Below, piece after piece: positions 62,076 through 64,000 of a DNA stretch of 64,000 nucleotides. Each line of letters starts with the position of its first letter. Position 1 is the stretch's first letter. The position numbers were made by a program, and so were the translations under genes. Origin of the DNA: UBA5066 sp046331465 (GTDB taxonomy: Bacteria; Acidobacteriota; Thermoanaerobaculia; UBA5066). The notes beneath the pieces are model-generated. The model worked only from the letters and a program-made list of their open reading frames with translations, was not told where the DNA came from and ran no database searches. The DNA is taken from positions 1,426,001 to 1,490,000 of the forward strand of contig JAXLQV010000002.1 in NCBI GenBank assembly GCA_046331465.1, given 5' to 3'.

Positions 62076-64000
62076 ATGAGCGAATCGAACGCACCCGCCG
62101 AGTCCTGGAAGCCGACGGCCTGCGTCCTCTGCTCGCGGAACTGCGGGCTGGAGGTCGTCGTCGAGGCCGGCCACCTGACGCGGATACGGGGCGACAAGGC
62201 GCACCCGCTCTCGCGGGGCTACATCTGCCAGAAGGCGACCCGGCTCGACTACTACCAGAACCACGCCGACAGGCTCTCCTCGCCGCTCCGCCGGCGCCCG
62301 GACGGCTCTTTCGAGGAGGTCTCGTGGGACGTCGCGATCGCGGAGATCGCGGGCCGGATCCGGCGGATCCGCAAGGAGCACGGCGGCCGGGCCCTCGCCT
62401 ACTACGGCGGCGGCGGCCAGGGGAACCACCTCGGCGGCGTCTACGGCCGCGGCCTCGTCCACGCGATGGGGACGCGCTACCACTACTCGGCGCTCGCGCA
62501 GGAGAAGACGGGCGACTTCTGGGTGAACGGCCGGCTCTTCGGCCGCCAGACGTGCCACGTGGCGGAGTCCGTCGAGGACGCCGGGCTCGTCCTCCTGATC
62601 GGAACGAACCCCTGGCAGGCGCACGGCATCCGAAACGCGCGCGAGACGCTGAAGAAGCTCGCGGCGGACCCGGCGCGGAAGCTCGTTGTGATCGACCCGA
62701 AGCGGACGGAGTCGGCGGCCATGGCGGACCTGCACCTCCAGGTGCGGCCCGGCACCGACGCCTTCCTCCTCGCCGCGCTCCTCTCCGTCCTCGTGCGCGA
62801 GGGGGGGGAAGACCGGGCCTTCCTGGAGCGGCGCACCACGGGGTTCGAGGCGGTGCGCGCCGCGCTCCTCGAGGTGCCGGTCGCAGAGTACGCCGAGCGC
62901 GCGGGCGTCCCGCCCGACGACGTCTCGCGCGTCGCCCGGTGGATCTCCGGGGCGAAGAGAATGGCCGTGCGCGTCGACCTCGGCCTGCAGCAGAGCCTCC
63001 ACTCGACGCTCAACTCGTACCTCGAGAAGCTCCTCTCCCTCGTGCCCGGGCACTTCGGGCGCGAGGGGTGCAACGCGCTGCACACCGCGTTCCTGCCGCT
63101 CGTCGGGCACTCAGGCGCGGCCGAGCCGGAGGGGACCGCCTGGAAGACGATGGCGACCGGCGTCGCCGAGATCGGGAAGCTCTTCCCGCCGAACGTCCTG
63201 CCCGCCGAGATCGACAACGACCGGCCCGACCGGATCCGCGGGCTCGTCGTCGACAGCGCGAACCCGGCCGTCAGCGCCGCCGACACGCAGGCCTACCAGG
63301 CCGCCCTCGCAAAGCTCGACCTCCTCGTCGTCGTCGACGTCGCCCTCACCGAGACGGCGCGCCTCGCGCACTACGTCCTTCCGGCGGCCTCCCAGCTCGA
63401 GAAGTGGGAGACGACGTTCTTCAACATGGAGTTCCCGACGCAGGTGGTCCACCTCAGGAGGCCCGTCCTGCCGGCCCGCCCGGGGACGCTCCCCGAGCCG
63501 GAGATCTACCGGCGCCTCCTCGTGGCGCTCGGAGAGCTGCCTGCGAGCGGGTTCCCGGTCCTGCGCGTCGTCGCCCGCCTCGACCGCCGCTGGAAGAAGC
63601 TCCGGCTCTTCCCGGCCGCGCTCGCGTCATTCCTCAGGTGGCCGGTCGTCCGCCCGTACGCCGCGTTCGTCCTCCAGGACACGCTCGGGCGGGCGATCGC
63701 CGACACCGCGGAGGAGGGGCCGGATCGGTCGTCTTCCGCCGCGGCCGCGGCGCCGCTCTGGGCGGCCGCGCACCTCTACGCGCGGAAGCACGGCGAGGCC
63801 GTGCGGCGCACGGGCCTCCGCGGCGACGGTGCCGAGCTCGGGGAGGCGCTCTTTACGAGGCTCCTCGAGAGCCCGTCCGGAGCGCTCCTGAGCACCCACA
63901 CCCACGAGGAGATGTGGGGCTTCGTCCGCACCGCCGACGGGCGCGTCCACCTCGACGTGCCGGAGATGCTCGAGGAGCTGCGGCGGCTGAAGGACGAACC
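62076..64000 (+). CDS. Molybdopterin-dependent oxidoreductase, partial (3' end outside window)
   Basis: The frame is open from ATG 62076, after a good GGGGAGGAG site, to the window end, giving 641 residues without a stop. The N-terminal [4Fe-4S] motif C16-x2-C19-x3-C23-x27-C51 is that of formate dehydrogenase/nitrate reductase-type enzymes. Molybdopterin-binding segments include GTNPWQAHG and DPKRTES. The active-site region lacks a recognisable Cys or Sec ligand; ALAQEKTGDFWVNG fits an uncharacterised branch. There is no Tat signal, so it should be cytoplasmic. The substrate is unknown. It is divergent from the ankyrin gene. Confidence 0.85.
   Translation, partial: MSESNAPAESWKPTACVLCSRNCGLEVVVEAGHLTRIRGDKAHPLSRGYICQKATRLDYYQNHADRLSSPLRRRPDGSFEEVSWDVAIAEIAGRIRRIRKEHGGRALAYYGGGGQGNHLGGVYGRGLVHAMGTRYHYSALAQEKTGDFWVNGRLFGRQTCHVAESVEDAGLVLLIGTNPWQAHGIRNARETLKKLAADPARKLVVIDPKRTESAAMADLHLQVRPGTDAFLLAALLSVLVREGGEDRAFLERRTTGFEAVRAALLEVPVAEYAERAGVPPDDVSRVARWISGAKRMAVRVDLGLQQSLHSTLNSYLEKLLSLVPGHFGREGCNALHTAFLPLVGHSGAAEPEGTAWKTMATGVAEIGKLFPPNVLPAEIDNDRPDRIRGLVVDSANPAVSAADTQAYQAALAKLDLLVVVDVALTETARLAHYVLPAASQLEKWETTFFNMEFPTQVVHLRRPVLPARPGTLPEPEIYRRLLVALGELPASGFPVLRVVARLDRRWKKLRLFPAALASFLRWPVVRPYAAFVLQDTLGRAIADTAEEGPDRSSSAAAAAPLWAAAHLYARKHGEAVRRTGLRGDGAELGEALFTRLLESPSGALLSTHTHEEMWGFVRTADGRVHLDVPEMLEELRRLKDE

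Overview
The window is GC-rich, densely coded bacterial chromosome with no rRNA, tRNA, CRISPR array or recognisable insertion sequence. The TonB-dependent receptor with an N-terminal carboxypeptidase-regulatory-like domain, several M3/M28/S9-type peptidases, YtcJ-like amidohydrolases, a remnant that looks like a choice-of-anchor U surface protein and a quinol-type nitric oxide reductase point to a Gram-negative, peptide-using heterotroph. An Acidobacteriota lineage fits best, but this is inference from gene content, not a phylogenetic placement.

Region 1 (1-7.3 kb): a secreted rhodanese-like protein, two exported YtcJ-type amidohydrolases, an MscS-type channel and a TetR regulator. Region 2 (7.4-35.4 kb) is the main feature. 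A TonB-dependent receptor has a consensus -35 box and a perfect inverted repeat between -35 and -10, next to the TetR gene. A strong GC hairpin follows the receptor. After it come 18 intact co-directional genes plus one gene remnant, ten of them joined to the previous gene by ATGA or GTGA overlaps. They encode peptidases and amide hydrolases (DUF885, S9-like, M19, M3 twice, M20, M28, amidohydrolase), serine and alpha/beta hydrolases, an erythromycin-esterase-like protein, three transporters (GPH, MFS, AEC), an amino-acid dehydrogenase, a cytosolic reductive-dehalogenase-like corrinoid/Fe-S protein and an iodotyrosine-deiodinase-like flavoprotein. Read together this looks like an uptake and catabolic locus for peptides or amino-acid conjugates, possibly carrying halogenated aromatic residues.

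Region 3 (35.4-42 kb) mixes intact genes (YaiI/DUF188, persulfide dioxygenase-rhodanese fusion, qNOR) with decayed ones: a minus-strand coding-like fragment, a choice-of-anchor U tail, a frameshifted gene downstream of norB and a 5'-truncated methyltransferase.

Region 4 (41.8-53.4 kb) is mostly minus strand: F420-type NADP oxidoreductase-like protein, MFS exporter, long-chain acyl-CoA synthetase, carboxymuconolactone-decarboxylase-like protein, transglutaminase-like protein, two paralogous aldo/keto reductases around an AraC regulator, and a zinc alcohol dehydrogenase preceded by a 20-bp-spaced repeat operator. A benzoate-CoA-ligase-like gene is divergent from it.

Region 5 (53.4-64 kb): a 717-residue acyl-ACP-reductase-like dehydrogenase and an ALDH7-type aldehyde dehydrogenase, divergent from a LysR regulator with a well placed T-N11-A palindrome; a DUF3300 protein with tandem repeats; an ankyrin-repeat membrane protein paired with an orphan ParA ATPase; and the 5' part of a molybdopterin oxidoreductase that runs off the end.
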